Positions 1-10,317 of a stretch of 18,079 bases of DNA are shown here, piece by piece. The stretch is taken from positions 1-18,079 of the forward strand of contig CAXKVR010000753.1 in NCBI GenBank assembly GCA_964058845.1, read 5' to 3'. This DNA is from Carex sylvatica (lineage: Eukaryota > Streptophyta > Magnoliopsida > Poales > Cyperaceae). Both the position numbers and the translations under genes were made by a program. Below the pieces are notes generated by a model. That model saw only the letters and a list, made by a program, of their open reading frames with translations, was not told the origin of the DNA and made no database searches. Every line of letters starts with the position of its first letter. Within the stretch, counting starts at the first letter, position 1.

Positions 1-447
1 TAACATATAAATATTTTTAACGTACGTATTTTATCTAATTTGTTCGGTATAAAATTTCATATTCTTAGTTTTCACAGCTATGTGAATTTTATCACATTAC
101 ATGCTAAGAAAATTTAGTGAGGTACTTATGCTTCAATAAAAATATACTAATTTAAAAATATAACATAATCTTAAGAAATAAAGAAATAAATAACCAATGT
201 ATAAATAACCACTCATTGATATAGTATTCGAACTCAATAATTTTTTGTATTAGTTATTTGTATTCTTAATTTCTTAAGATTATGTCATATACATAATTAG
301 TATATTTTTATTGAAGCATAAGTATCTCACCAAATTATTCTTAACATGTGATTGATAAAATTCTTATAATTGTGAAAATCAGGAATATAAAATTTTATAC
401 CGAATAAACTAGATAAAATATCGTATGTTAAAAATATTTACATGTTA
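1..447. repeat. Fold-back element (large imperfect palindrome)
   Basis: Roughly the first 190 bases pair with the reverse complement of roughly 258-447. The left end reads TAACATATAAATATTTTTAA and the right end TTAAAAATATTTACATGTTA. Other matched blocks include TTCGGTATAAAATTT against AAATTTTATACCGAATAA, and TTATGCTTCAATAAAAATA against its complement near 308-325. A loop of about 60 bases separates the arms. There is no coding capacity, so this is a MITE or fold-back transposon. The true left end could lie outside the window, so no target-site duplication can be called. Confidence 0.85.
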
Positions 448-814
448 GATTTTCTAAGATAAATTAATACTATGTCTTATAATTATTTTTAAAAAGACCC
501 ATATATATATTCTTCAAAGATTTTTTTTTTTCTACAGATACACCAATAAAATTTCAAACTTAATTTTTTATTTTCAATCATTTATATACATAAAAAATAA
601 AAGTTATTCAAAACTTAAATAAAATCACAATTGTATATTTTACATAAGTAAAGAATAGATGATAGTAAATAGGGATTGAAGAGGGAGGGAAAAAGGGGAA
701 ATAAGTGGGGTCCACAAGAGTATTTTGTTAAGAATTTTGAAAGGAGGGTATTTTTCCCTTTTTTTTTTCCAACTCGATTGGTTTGAGATCCAACACCTCT
801 TGCCTAAGATAATA
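448..814. other. Non-coding AT-rich spacer
   Basis: No convincing coding exon, RNA gene or repeat boundary was seen. A short purine-rich tract (about 678-716, GGGATTGAAGAGGGAGGG and following) and a T-run at about 762-769 are the only compositional features. Confidence 0.5.
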
Positions 815-1027
815 TGGAATGAAATCTGCTGCGATCTGAATTTGATGAACAGTACTATGAAATTCCTGCTTTTTTAAATCTAATCGTTCAACTTTTTCTG
901 TGCACACATCTCCAAATAGTTAATTTTTCTGTGCATGTATTTCAAAATAAATTGACAGTTGGATTTGAAAAAATATAAATTTTAGAATACTGTTCATCCA
1001 ATTCAGATTGGAGCAGATTTGTTTCCA
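815..1027. repeat. MITE with 7-8 bp target-site duplication (hAT-like size)
   Basis: The terminal inverted repeat TGGAATGAAATCTGCTGCGA is mirrored at the right end (reverse complement TGGAAACAAATCTGCTCCAA). Homology continues through ATCTGAATTnGATGAACAGTA for about 40 bp. The element is flanked by direct repeats GATAATA at 808-814 and 1028-1034; these can be read as the 8-mer AGATAATA if the terminal base is assigned to the duplication. A duplication of this size is typical of hAT-type insertions. The interior contains a roughly 30-bp direct repeat with TTTTTCTGTGCA. No ORF is present. Confidence 0.85.
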
Positions 1028-1167
1028 GATAATAGTACGTACGGTTCACATGAGAAGAACAGAGCAAGCTATAGCTCTTGAAGATTGCTGACATGTACTT
1101 GTCTAAATGTAATGCAGGAACATAATAGTATTTTATGTTTGTATAGACTTCAATTGGAATATTACTA

Positions 1168-1400
1168 GAGCAAAGCTAAGGTGTGATGTGCTAACTAAGA
1201 GAATTTGGTTAGCATAACTTTAAAAGTATATCGGATCAACGTAAAATATCAAATCCAAACTGTTGAAATCTATGTACTTCATGAGTGATGCATATACATG
1301 CAAAATTTTGAAAGTTTTGGATTTATTTATTACAAGGTCAAGCGGTTAAAGAAATAATAAAAATTGAATATATAAAACAACTATAAATTAACTTATAAAT
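1168..1400. repeat. Half copy of a fold-back MITE (same family as 15862-16287)
   Basis: This matches the left arm of the complete element at 15862-16287 along its whole length. Shared blocks are AAGCTAaGgTGTGATGTG, CAAACTGTTGAAATcTATG, TGCAAAATTTTGAAAGTTTT and TCAAGCGGTTAAAGAAATAA. Similarity ends abruptly at about 1400, close to the point of symmetry, and the second arm is missing. Either the element broke at its centre or other DNA was inserted there. Confidence 0.8.
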
Positions 1401-1659
1401 TAATCTGCGTCGTAGAGGATAAACTTGCGAATTATTTTATGTTTGAACTTTTTTGTAACATAAATAGTGTTATGTTGTTTTATTTTATGTTTTATTTTAT
1501 GAACTGTACTGGTTTGTATAATTCTATGTAATTGTAGTATTCATTATCGTACAATTATTTTATGTTTACTGTATAATTAGTCTATATTTGATTTTGTTGT
1601 TGAACATGATGAAAAATAGCAAAAGAGGTACTGAAGATGCCAAATGTCACTGTAAGTAA

Positions 1660-1914
1660 ATACTTCTTTTGAAAAGATTTGGTGTCCAATTACCTACTGA
1701 AAATCGACCCCTTTCAGACGAGGACTTTCTTGAAAATCCATACGTGAAAAAAAATAAAATTGATGAAGACCCTCCAACACCAGACGATGAGTTTGTTCCA
1801 TGTACTTATACTGGTAAGGCGAGCACATCATCGGGTGCCACTAATCAGAAGCCAGATGCTAAGAAGACTACTGGTAAGAAATCGGTTGGTAAGAAGCTGG
1901 CTGCTAAGAAATAA
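1660..1914 (+). pseudogene. 3' coding remnant, lysine-rich C-terminus, unrecognised
   Basis: An open frame runs from just after a stop at 1657-1659 to TAA at 1912-1914 with no ATG at its head. It therefore looks like a last exon; a possible acceptor AG lies at 1675-1676. The peptide has an acidic/proline stretch (PLSDEDFLENPY, then DEDPPTPDDEF) followed by a GKK/AKK-rich tail that would be strongly basic. No catalytic motif is visible and no family was recognised. It converges on the left PMD pseudogene, ending about 295 bp from that gene's stop codon, which mirrors the convergent PMD/MULE arrangement on the right. It could be the 3' end of a second, mostly deleted transposon gene. The upstream 1401-1659 stretch is AT-rich without a recognisable exon. 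Confidence 0.45.
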
Positions 1915-2056
1915 CAACTGTATTTTTTTTTATTCTTTTATATTATATAAGATATTTCTTATTATTGTGTATGATGAAGGAGGACCAACTGTATTTTTAT
2001 TATTTCTAAATCAAGTCGTCACGTTTTTTTTCTACACTATTTTTTTGTTTGTTATG

Positions 2057-2192
2057 TAAAACATAAAACATAAAACATAAAAACTAAGACATAATAAAAC
2101 ATGAAATATAATAAAACATAAAACATAATAAAATAAAACATAATAAAATAACACATAATAAAACATGAAATATAACACAATAAAATATGAAA
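2057..2192. repeat. Degenerate AAAACATA(AT) tandem array
   Basis: The sequence is built from variants of AAAACATA and AATAAAACATAAT repeated about a dozen times between the two convergent coding remnants. The complementary motif (TTTTATTTTATG) appears at about 1478-1500 on the other side of the coding remnant, so it is loosely flanked by inverted AT repeats. Confidence 0.7.
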
Positions 2193-2208
2193 TAGATAAA
2201 AGATAAGA

Positions 2209-4475
2209 TCAACGGCCGGGCATATGACCGGGATAATCTGCATGCGAGAAGCGCTGTCTTCGATGGCGCTGCCTGTGACCCCTGCCTAGCGGTTCTTCTT
2301 CTTGGCTACCCTCAGATGGACGTGGAGTCTCATCAAGTGAAAGAGATGTGGATGCCCCTGCGTCACCACCAGGTGGACGAGATGTCGATGCCCTTGCATT
2401 TTATGTTGCATTACTTTTTTATTATGACACCCAAAGTTAGAAAAAAAAAGTAAAGCTGACCTGCGTCACCAGTACCGACAGATGAACCTCCGAGAAGCCA
2501 GCTAGTCGTTTGAACCTCACTCTCACGCTGAAAAGTATCCATAGATAGTCGTTGTGCATACTCCACATCATCTTGATTCTGCGTATCCAAAAAATCATCA
2601 AAGGTGCGTGTGCCTAATACCTGCTTCTGATATTCTGCCCAAGACGGATTGTGTCCACTCAGATCCTGATTGACATGCAACCGCATACACATTTTTAATT
2701 CCTAAAAAAATACATGTAATTCATAAAAAAATACTTCTTCTGAACGAAGTACATACCTGCCCGAGATCAAGGCCGTAACTCGGTCCATGCGGCTGAAAAA
2801 GGCTTTTCGGATGCCAAGTTTGCGTCCCCTGATCCTAAGATACCTATAATTGGAGGTTAGTTTCATAAGTTGTGGTTTACAAAAAAATTTGTTTAAGCCA
2901 TGCTACAAAATTACCTGTCCGGGGTCTGCAGCTGGATGCGGTGGATTTACCGGTGCAAATGATTCCTAGTGGATGTATTTTCTCCATTCGGTGCCGTCAT
3001 ATAACCAATCCTTAAAATGATGGGCCTTCGAATCTAGGCGGATCTGGATATGGATACACCCCAATAGGAGTAGGCTCGTCTAATGGAACTGCTTCCCAAT
3101 TTTTTGGAACCTCCGCTTCATCCATCAATTGTCGTGCACGTGGACCGTAACCTGTATCACAGCAGAGACGCCAGCCTATCCTTATTAGTTTTTTTTCAAC
3201 CTTACGCCACCCCTTGGTGAAGAACATCTTGACGCCATGCGTCAACTCTCCAATCTTAGTCAACGCCTTTATACAAACAGTTTCAATTTTAGCAATTATG
3301 AGTTATAAATAACTGAACCAACGAGAATAGCAAGTAAAAATATTTACAGTTCGAGTGATAAGTGGTTCGTGGGGGAATGTGTCGACTCGGCCCATGCTCT
3401 ACTATGGGGAGCTACATCGTACAATCCATTCCTTCCACGTGCTGGTTAAACAGATAAACAGATACCATACATCTCTTCTGGTACCACTTGTGATAACGTG
3501 GAAGGTCGTTTTGGTCAAACGAGCGACCTTCTCTGATTAGTTGCGCCTCATATGCAGTAGCCAACTGAACATATGTCACGTGTCTTGTGGCCCAGGACTC
3601 ATTCTTCTTTGAGCCCAACATGAACCTGTTCATAATTTTATAAGAACTTAACACCCAAAGTTAACTAACATAAAAAAGAAAATAACAGTGAGTAAACCTT
3701 ACTTATCTAACTCAACGTGCGTGTGCATATTCAGTGGATCTGGCACCAGAATCTCTTGAAACATTTCGAATTTCCGCATGCAGCGATCCGGATAAGTATA
3801 CTCAACGATCCAATAAAATATCAACGGACCGCAATACACGTAGTAGGGCTGATAAATTTAGTAAAAATGTGAGTTATAATTTATAAGTACAGTAACATAT
3901 AACTAAGTTATAACTTGATTGAAACATACCTTTCCCGCCTGAGTCACTGTCGGAAGCTTGTTGTAGACCCTTCCGTACGGCTCTCAATTTACACGATCCT
4001 CCGTCAAACTCTAAAACTGACCCCGCGGGATACGTGCACCCTGGGTCTTGAAGTGGGAGGATGCGTTGTACTTGTGCATATCACACCATTTGTACGCAAA
4101 AGATGCGCATGTGTCAAGTGTTGAAGCGCCCCAAAGAGGTTCACAGTTTTTAGTTTGAGGCTCAGGCCGGTGAACTGGAAAGCGAGTCCACGACCAGTGC
4201 TGCAGAAGCATCACCGGACCATGCATAGATCCTCTTCTGGGCTCGGTAGCGACACATAGATGCCGATACAGATACGCAAAAACTGCTCCACCCCAATTGT
4301 ACTGTACCGGCTGGTCCAAATCCACAATTAGATCGAGATACCACAGTGGTATCCCGTCCCCGCCACTGTCCACGAATAAACTGGAGGACATCAGGTCCAA
4401 GATATATGCACGGACATACCTAGCAAAATTCAATACAATGTGAGTACATTATTGATAGGCTAAACACAAATAAAT

Positions 4476-4509
<34 letters not shown>

Positions 4510-5696
4510 GTTGGCTACTATGCTTATATAAGCATATCCCCACATATGCTTATAACTCATTTTTGTGTTTCCAATGTCCAAATGGTCGATCTGAACCGTT
4601 AGATGTGATCTCTATATTGAAATGTGCTTGGTGACTAAATTTTATATTTTTCTGAATTTGTTTACTATTTATTAAGCCAATTTGAAAATCTCCGATCCAA
4701 CGGTGGATTCTGATTTTACTGTTTTGTTGAGCCACCGTTGGATCAGCGATTTTCAAAGTAGCTTAATAAATAGTAAAAAAATTCAAAAAAATGTAAAATT
4801 TAGTCTCCAAGCACATTTCAATATAGAGATCACATCTAACGGTTCAGATTGATCATTTGGACATCGGAAACACAAAAATGAGTTATAAGCATATGTGGGG
4901 ATATGCTTATATAAGCATAGTAGCCAACCTCTATATATATATATATATATAATATTTACCACTTCAGCATTTGATCGTCGTGATCTGCCGGTAGCGTCTT
5001 AAATCGTTCACGAAATTTAGATTTGAGGAAAGTCAACTCCATTATTTTTTCATTTTTCTCAGGCCCCCGTTTTTTCATAAGATCACTCTACTCATGCCCT
5101 TTGATCCCTAACAATTCGAAGAGCTGACCTTTTGCAATCCTCCCGTCTGTACTCCCCGTCACTGGGATCCCTGTAATAGGCAAACCCCATAAACAGATCA
5201 CGTCCTCTAACGTAACTGTAATTTATCAAATAAAAAAATATAAATTTCTTCATTTGAATTGTCACTAAATTATGACAAAGAAGATATTTATTTGAAGTAG
5301 TTTTGTAGTTAATACCTGTCATCTCTCCAAATGAAAGATGAAAGGTGTGCGTCTCAGGACGCCACCGCTCCACAAGTCTGTGTATCAGCGCTGCATCTAT
5401 TTTTTGTGGGGCATGACTGCGATCTGGTATAAACCCAATCGAATCAAAAATGACGCGTATGCAACGTGGTATGCAGTCTGACAATGATAGTGCTTCACGT
5501 TTATAACCTCTATTTTCTATATTACCAAAAATAAAAATTAGAAAAATTAAAACAAGATGATATTTCAGAAAAAAAGAGAGTAAATGCTTACCTTATCAGA
5601 AGCGTGACACACCCTGTGATAGTTGTGCGGTATCCACAATAGATCACTAAAATTATCCCGCGCCATATTTACTTCCTCATTGATTTCATCTGCCAT
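2209..5696 (-). pseudogene. Plant mobile domain (PMD/MAIN-like) gene, decayed
   Basis: PMD proteins are plant-specific; some are host genes and many are carried by transposons. The signature RWRPETHTFHL is encoded near 5350. Exons on the minus strand, supported by splice sites and phase, are 5592-5696 (ATG at 5694-5696), 5316-5507, 4960-5215, 3930-4419, 3703-3848, 3348-3625, about 2915-3266, 2757-2834, 2461-2701 and 2209-2392 (TGA 2209-2211). Motifs in order are TLEDVICLWGLPI, YVRAYILDL, YNWGGAVFAYLYRHL, QHWSWTRF, FYWIVEYTYPDR, KIGELTHGVK and a low-complexity Ser/Pro/Gln/Arg tail. Breaks include a 1-base loss in the A/T run at 5400-5405, TAG 5088-5090, TAG 4011-4013, TGA 3984-3986 (at a normally Trp position), a frame change at about 3412-3425, another near 3015, and TAG 2966-2968. 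The phases around introns still agree (e.g. tg^g giving Trp before YVRAY), so the gene was once spliced and intact. The role of the ancestral protein is not readable from sequence. Confidence 0.88.
4507..4931. repeat. MITE in (TA)n, inserted in an intron of the left PMD gene
   Basis: The ends are perfect inverted repeats (GAGGTTGGCTACTATGC at the left, its complement at the right) and pairing continues to the centre near 4715, so the whole 425 bp is a long hairpin. It sits in the middle of TA tracts (4479-4506 and 4932-4950), which fits insertion at TA or expansion of it. It lies within intron 4420-4959, leaving both splice sites intact. Its central 250 bp is shared with the element at 16654-17098. 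Confidence 0.92.
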
Positions 5697-5699
5697 GCT

Positions 5700-6480
5700 A
5701 CAAAATTAATTCAAAGTTAATTCATTGTTTTTAAAAAATTTAAACTAATGTAAACTGTTTTGCATTTTTGTAATTATTTCTAAATTATTGTAAACCTATT
5801 CGGAACCAATTTGTAATTTTCTAAACTATTTAACACTATTTTAAAATTTTTTAAATTATTCTATATCGTGTTGGAACTTTACTAAATTATTCTAGACTAT
5901 TTTGAAACTTTCTAAATTATTCGGCTACTATTTTAAAATTTTCTAAATTATTCTACACTGTTTTGGAACTTTCTAAATTATTTTTCACCATTTTAATATT
6001 TTACAAATTACTCTAAATCATTTTAAATTTTTTCTAAATTATTCTAAACTACTTTGGAACTTTCTAAATCGTTTTCAAATTTTTTAAACTAATCTAAACT
6101 ATTTCAAAATAATCATAATTATTTTGACAATATTCTAAACAAATAATCTAAATTATTCTCAATTGTTGAACGAATAATCTAAGCAATATTATAAATTCTA
6201 AACAATCTAAACAATATTCTAAATAATTCTAAACAATCTAAATAATAATGCAAATAATTCTAAATAATCTAAAAAAATATTTCAAATAATTCTAAACAAT
6301 CTAAACTATATTTCAAATAATTCTAAACAATCTAAACAATATTCCAAATAATTCTAAACAATCTAAACAATATTCCAAATAATCTAAACAATATTCCAAA
6401 TAATTCTAAATAATCTAAACAATACTATAAATAATTCAAAACAATCTAATCAATATTCTAAACTATTTTAATATTCTATA
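5700..6480. repeat. AT-rich degenerate tandem array (TTCTAAATTATTCTAAAC type)
   Basis: About 780 bp upstream of the left PMD gene is made of variants of TTCTAAATTATT, TTTTGGAACTTTC and, further right, AATTCTAAACAATCTAAACA with a unit near 30 bp. There is no coding potential on either strand. Its reverse complement (TTTAGAATAATTTAGAA) resembles the array at 6885-7215, which lies upstream of the right PMD gene in the opposite orientation. Confidence 0.8.
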
Positions 6481-6491
6481 AAAAAATAATA

Positions 6492-6600
6492 TGGTGTGCG
6501 CCGGCTCTTCCTTTTCAAATGGTGTGCGCCGTAAAAATAAAAAATTTCCGGTTAACCATTAATCGGTTCTTTTCAAATGGTCCGGGAAATGGTTAACCGA
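6492..6600. repeat. Short direct repeats and a 12-bp-stem hairpin
   Basis: TGGTGTGCGCCG occurs at 6492-6503 and 6520-6531. CTTTTCAAATGG occurs at 6511-6522 and 6569-6580. CGGTTAACCATT (6549-6560) is perfectly complementary to AATGGTTAACCG (6588-6599), giving a 12-bp stem with a 27-base loop. Related GGTTAATCGG follows at about 6626. This is the only GC-richer patch in the core between the two PMD genes. Its function is unknown. Confidence 0.7.
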
Positions 6601-6838
6601 AAATTATTGATTTTTTCGGTTATTGGTTAATCGGATTGGGTAGAAATCAAATTTTTATAAAAAAGAGGGTAGATTCCCTAATTTATTAATTTTTTTGGAC
6701 ATTTATAAAAATTTTGGCATTTTTTACCATCCCAGACCGGTCCCCTCCTAGCAGTGCACTCACCTCTGTAAAAGGCAAATTTTTTTTTTTTTAGTTAAAT
6801 TTTGTTATTTAGTTATTTTATTAAGTAGTTTAGTTGGG

Positions 6839-6866
6839 TTTAGGGTTTAGGGTTTAGGGTTTAGGG
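6839..6866 (+). repeat. Four TTTAGGG units (plant telomere-type repeat)
   Basis: Four perfect consecutive TTTAGGG units, preceded by GGG, lie about 630 bp upstream of the right PMD start codon. This is the Arabidopsis-type telomere motif. The same motif in reverse complement (AAACCCTAA) is also known as the telo box of plant promoters, so it may be either a tiny interstitial telomere tract or a promoter element of the mobile gene. Confidence 0.95.
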
Positions 6867-6884
6867 TATCAAAATAGTAGTATA

Positions 6885-7215
6885 TTGTAATATTTGTGTA
6901 TTTAGACCAATTTATAATTTAGAATTGTATTTAGAATTTAGAATTATTTTTAGAATTTAGAATTATTTTTAGAATTTAGAATTGTATTTATGATTTAGAA
7001 TTTTGAAATGTACCAATTTAGAATTGTCCAACTTAGATCAATTATTGTATTTAGACCAATTTAGAAATGAATCAATTTATAATTTAGACCAATTTAGAAC
7101 TTAGACCAATTATTGTATTTAGACCAATTTAGAAATGTACTAATTTTGAAATTTGAATTTGAAATTTAGACCAATTTAGAAATATACTAATTTAGAATTT
7201 AGAATTTAGAATTTA
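6885..7215. repeat. AT-rich degenerate tandem array (TTTAGAATT / TTTAGACCAATTTAGAA type)
   Basis: The tract is made of variants of AATTTAGAATT and ATTTAGACCAATTTAGAAATG with no open frame. It lies just upstream of the right PMD gene. It resembles, in inverted orientation, the array upstream of the left PMD gene. The rest of the interval to 7494 is AT-rich and featureless. Confidence 0.8.
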
Positions 7216-7494
7216 GACTAATTTAGAAATGCACCAATTTATATTAAATAGTTTGAGTAATGTCCAAAAATTATAATATATTATTATTTTATTATATCAA
7301 AATTGAGTAGAAATGCACCAAATCAGAAATTTATTTTTCTGAATTACCATAGATTGTATAATTTTTTATCGATTCATTCCCAGAATGGTGATATATTATC
7401 GAATTACCATAGATATTTTATTATTGTTAGATTGTACTGTTTGAAATTATCGATAGAGTGAAAAATTGACAAAATTGATAAAATTGATGTTAGT

Positions 7495-10317
7495 ATGGCG
7501 TCAACCAGCGCTAGAAATGAAAACCGTACGCAAGTTGATTTACAGTTGGATTTATCACTGGCTCGTACCATATTTCCAAATATGACGAAAGAGAGTATCA
7601 GCCCTCTTTGTTGGTATAAATTCGAGAAGCACAAGATCATAAACTCATATGTAAGTTTATGTTTTGAGAATTCCAAATAATTTTAATTTCAATTAGATAA
7701 AATAGGTAAGTTATATGTTTGTTTGTTATGAAATTGAATGCAGACTCATAATTTAACGACGATGCGGAACAATCAGATGAATATTCTATATGACGCTTGA
7801 TTCACTCCCGCGTTAAAGAGTTTGGGTCTGTGGCATGTCTCACAGCTGACCCCCATTGTTGTAGATATTGTCCTTATATCTGTGTTGATCGAGAGGTGGC
7901 GGCCGGAGACACACACATTCCACCTGCCTATTGGAGATATTACGATGTCTCTCCAGAATGTCAGTTGTCTTTGGGGACTGCGTATTACTGAACGGGCTGT
8001 GACGGGTGTAGAGTACGTGGACTTCACACAGTTAGTTGAAGACTTGTTGGGCCCCAATTTGATGAAGTAAATGACCCTTAAGAGGTCGAAGGGTCTATCG
8101 AAGAATGATATTAGTATTCCTTATTTGCGGGTGGCATTCAAGTAAGTTTTATTTTTAATAGTAATTATTTGATTATATTTTTCATACTCTATACTAAATT
8201 AGTTTGTATTTATAGAGGAAAAATGCGAGAAAATGCGCCTCCGAAGATGGTAGATCGGTGGAGAAGGCTTACATCATGGAGATGTTCTCTTGATGGTTGT
8301 TCCCAGATTCCTCTGGAAACACCGTCCCTACTTATATGTTGGAGTGGCTGAAGGACTTTGCAGACCCTCCACAGATGAATTGGGGTGCGGCAGTCTTGAC
8401 GTGTCTATATCGAGGTTTATGCACTGCGTGCCGGGTATAAATTACTTTCTCTTCTTATTGTAATATAAATAAATTAATTTCTCTTATTGTATTAAAAATA
8501 ATTACAACTTATTGAGAATAGGTTGAAAAGAAAAATATCTACGATCCGATTGGTCTCCTTCTGGACGAGATTTCTATTTGGTCATCCGCAACCACGAGAT
8601 GTCGGTTGGGCTCCAGACTGGGGTAATCCGGATGAGGAGACCTATCCTACGTATGCTCAGAGATTTTGCTATAGAAAAACCTATGTCGCGACCCCACATG
8701 GCAAGCCTTCGGGAGTTCAGTTTTTCAGAACTCAGTTTGAGCAGATGACTCCAGATTGACATGTCGAGTGGAGGCCGTACGATTTTCGCATCTAGGTTTT
8801 GAAGAAGATGAAGAGCCTCACTCGTTCCTAACAAAGCTTCCTTCGATCTGCAGACGCGAGCGATAATACTGGTTTGCTCAGGTGTGAGTTTTTATTTATT
8901 TATTTTTCTAGTCTAAAATATTGTAGTTTAAAATATTCACTTGGACTATGAAATTATTTGCAGGTACGGCTTGTTTACTACCAAGTTGTTGAGCATCATT
9001 ACTCTGGACGGATAATGAGACAGTTTGGTATGGCTCAGTATTTTTCAGTCCCGGATCCCATCACAAAGGATACTTGGTATGGGTGTCACAAGGATCTGTG
9101 CACTACGGTGATGAATGATTGGAGGATGGAGCACGCCGAACATGTCCAGCGACTGGAGGCTATGAGTCCGTACGACATGGTTCCTGACATGTTTCGGAGT
9201 TATGTTTTCGAGGAGTATGACCAGCAATACCGCCAGTGATATCAGGAAAATTATGCATTTACGGTATAGAGGAGTACGACCAGCAGTACCGCCAGTGGTA
9301 TCAGGAAAATTGTGCATTTACGGTGTACATGTTCAGTCATATCTCAGAGATCAATGAGAAGTGCTTCATATACCACGCGACACGACATCAACTCAGTACG
9401 GCTTCATCCCCAGCGCTGGTCCGGCTGCACAGATTGTAAGTTTTTTGTTCTTGTTTTATTAATAACCTACAAGTATTTATCTTTTGACTCAATTTAGAAT
9501 ATTGATCAAATGGTTTATTCGCAGGTACTCATGAACATCAAACAAGTTCTGAGAAGTGTAAAATATGGGATCACAAGAGGTTGGAAGAAGATGGGAAAGA
9601 TTATGTTGTGCATGTCTGCACCCCCGGTGGTCGTTGCCGGGTACAAGGACCAGCTAGACAAGAACCTGAGGCTAGTGGATCTTCCAAAATATGAGGATTT
9701 GATGTATATGGATGATGTAGATTCTGCAGAGCCGATGGGCACACCAGAGCTGGAATTTCAGAGATCTTGTCTGCACCGACGCCTGAGGCAGCATTTCAGC
9801 GATTTGGATACGATGTGGTACGTGTGTTTTTCTAATAACCTACTTATTGAGTCTTCAAAACTTACCTTGTTAACCATTTATTTTTCAGCAAGATATGCCC
9901 CGGTTTAATGAGCAGACTCAACAGTCTCAGCAGGATTTTGAGTTCGACTTGGGTTCTCAGTACGGTACCTTATACACTCAGGATTACTCATCTCCTCAGT
10001 TTTACACACAGGATGAGCCATTACCAGAGGACAGTGCATCAGTGTACCAGACTGAGACATATCGACCTCTACAGGACTTTGTAGAGGTTGCTTCAGCTTC
10101 TATTTTCAGTCCTTCGACAGTTCCTACCTCATCTGAGGAGGTTTTGTTTGGACAGATATCAGAGGAGACTCCACCACAGCCATCACGGCAATATACCTCG
10201 GCTTTCAATTTCTTAGGTTTGGAGATTGAAGAAGAAGAGGACTCGAAAGAGGATGACTTGGGGCGCGACAAGAGAGTTAAGATCGCGAGGGCGCCATACA
10301 CACCACCGACCAAGTAG
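7495..10317 (+). pseudogene. Second plant mobile domain (PMD/MAIN-like) gene, decayed
   Basis: Exons with matching splice sites and phase are 7495-7650 (ATG at 7495), 7744-8141, 8218-8434, 8522-8881, 8964-9435, 9525-9817 and 9889-10317 (TAG 10315-10317). Motifs in order are ERWRPETHTFHLPIGDIT, VSCLWGL, VEKAYIMEMF, MNWGAAVLTCLYRGL, WTRFLFGHPQP, VEHHYSGRIMRQFG, RGWKKMGK and a Gln/Ser/Tyr-rich acidic tail of about 140 residues. The gene is dead. In-frame stops lie at 7798-7800, 8068-8070, 8291-8293, 8757-8759 and 9237-9239. There are frame changes near 8545-8570 and near 9758-9770, and a 59-bp duplication at 9210-9327. Between Gly-Leu and the Trp of ERW it aligns without gaps to the left copy, but overall the two proteins differ greatly. 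They also differ in intron positions, so they are old relatives and not a recent duplication. Confidence 0.88.
9210..9327 (+). repeat. 59-bp tandem duplication inside a coding exon
   Basis: Copy 1 (9210-9268) and copy 2 (9269-9327) both start GAGGAGTA and differ at about six positions, all single-base substitutions. The unit is not a multiple of three, so it throws the PMD frame. Copy 1 also has TGG changed to TGA (9237-9239), while copy 2 keeps TGG. The differences show the duplication is not brand new. Confidence 0.95.

Noticed and set aside
10002..10313. 103-codon open frame on the minus strand
   Set aside because: It is antisense to the low-complexity C-terminal exon of the right PMD gene.
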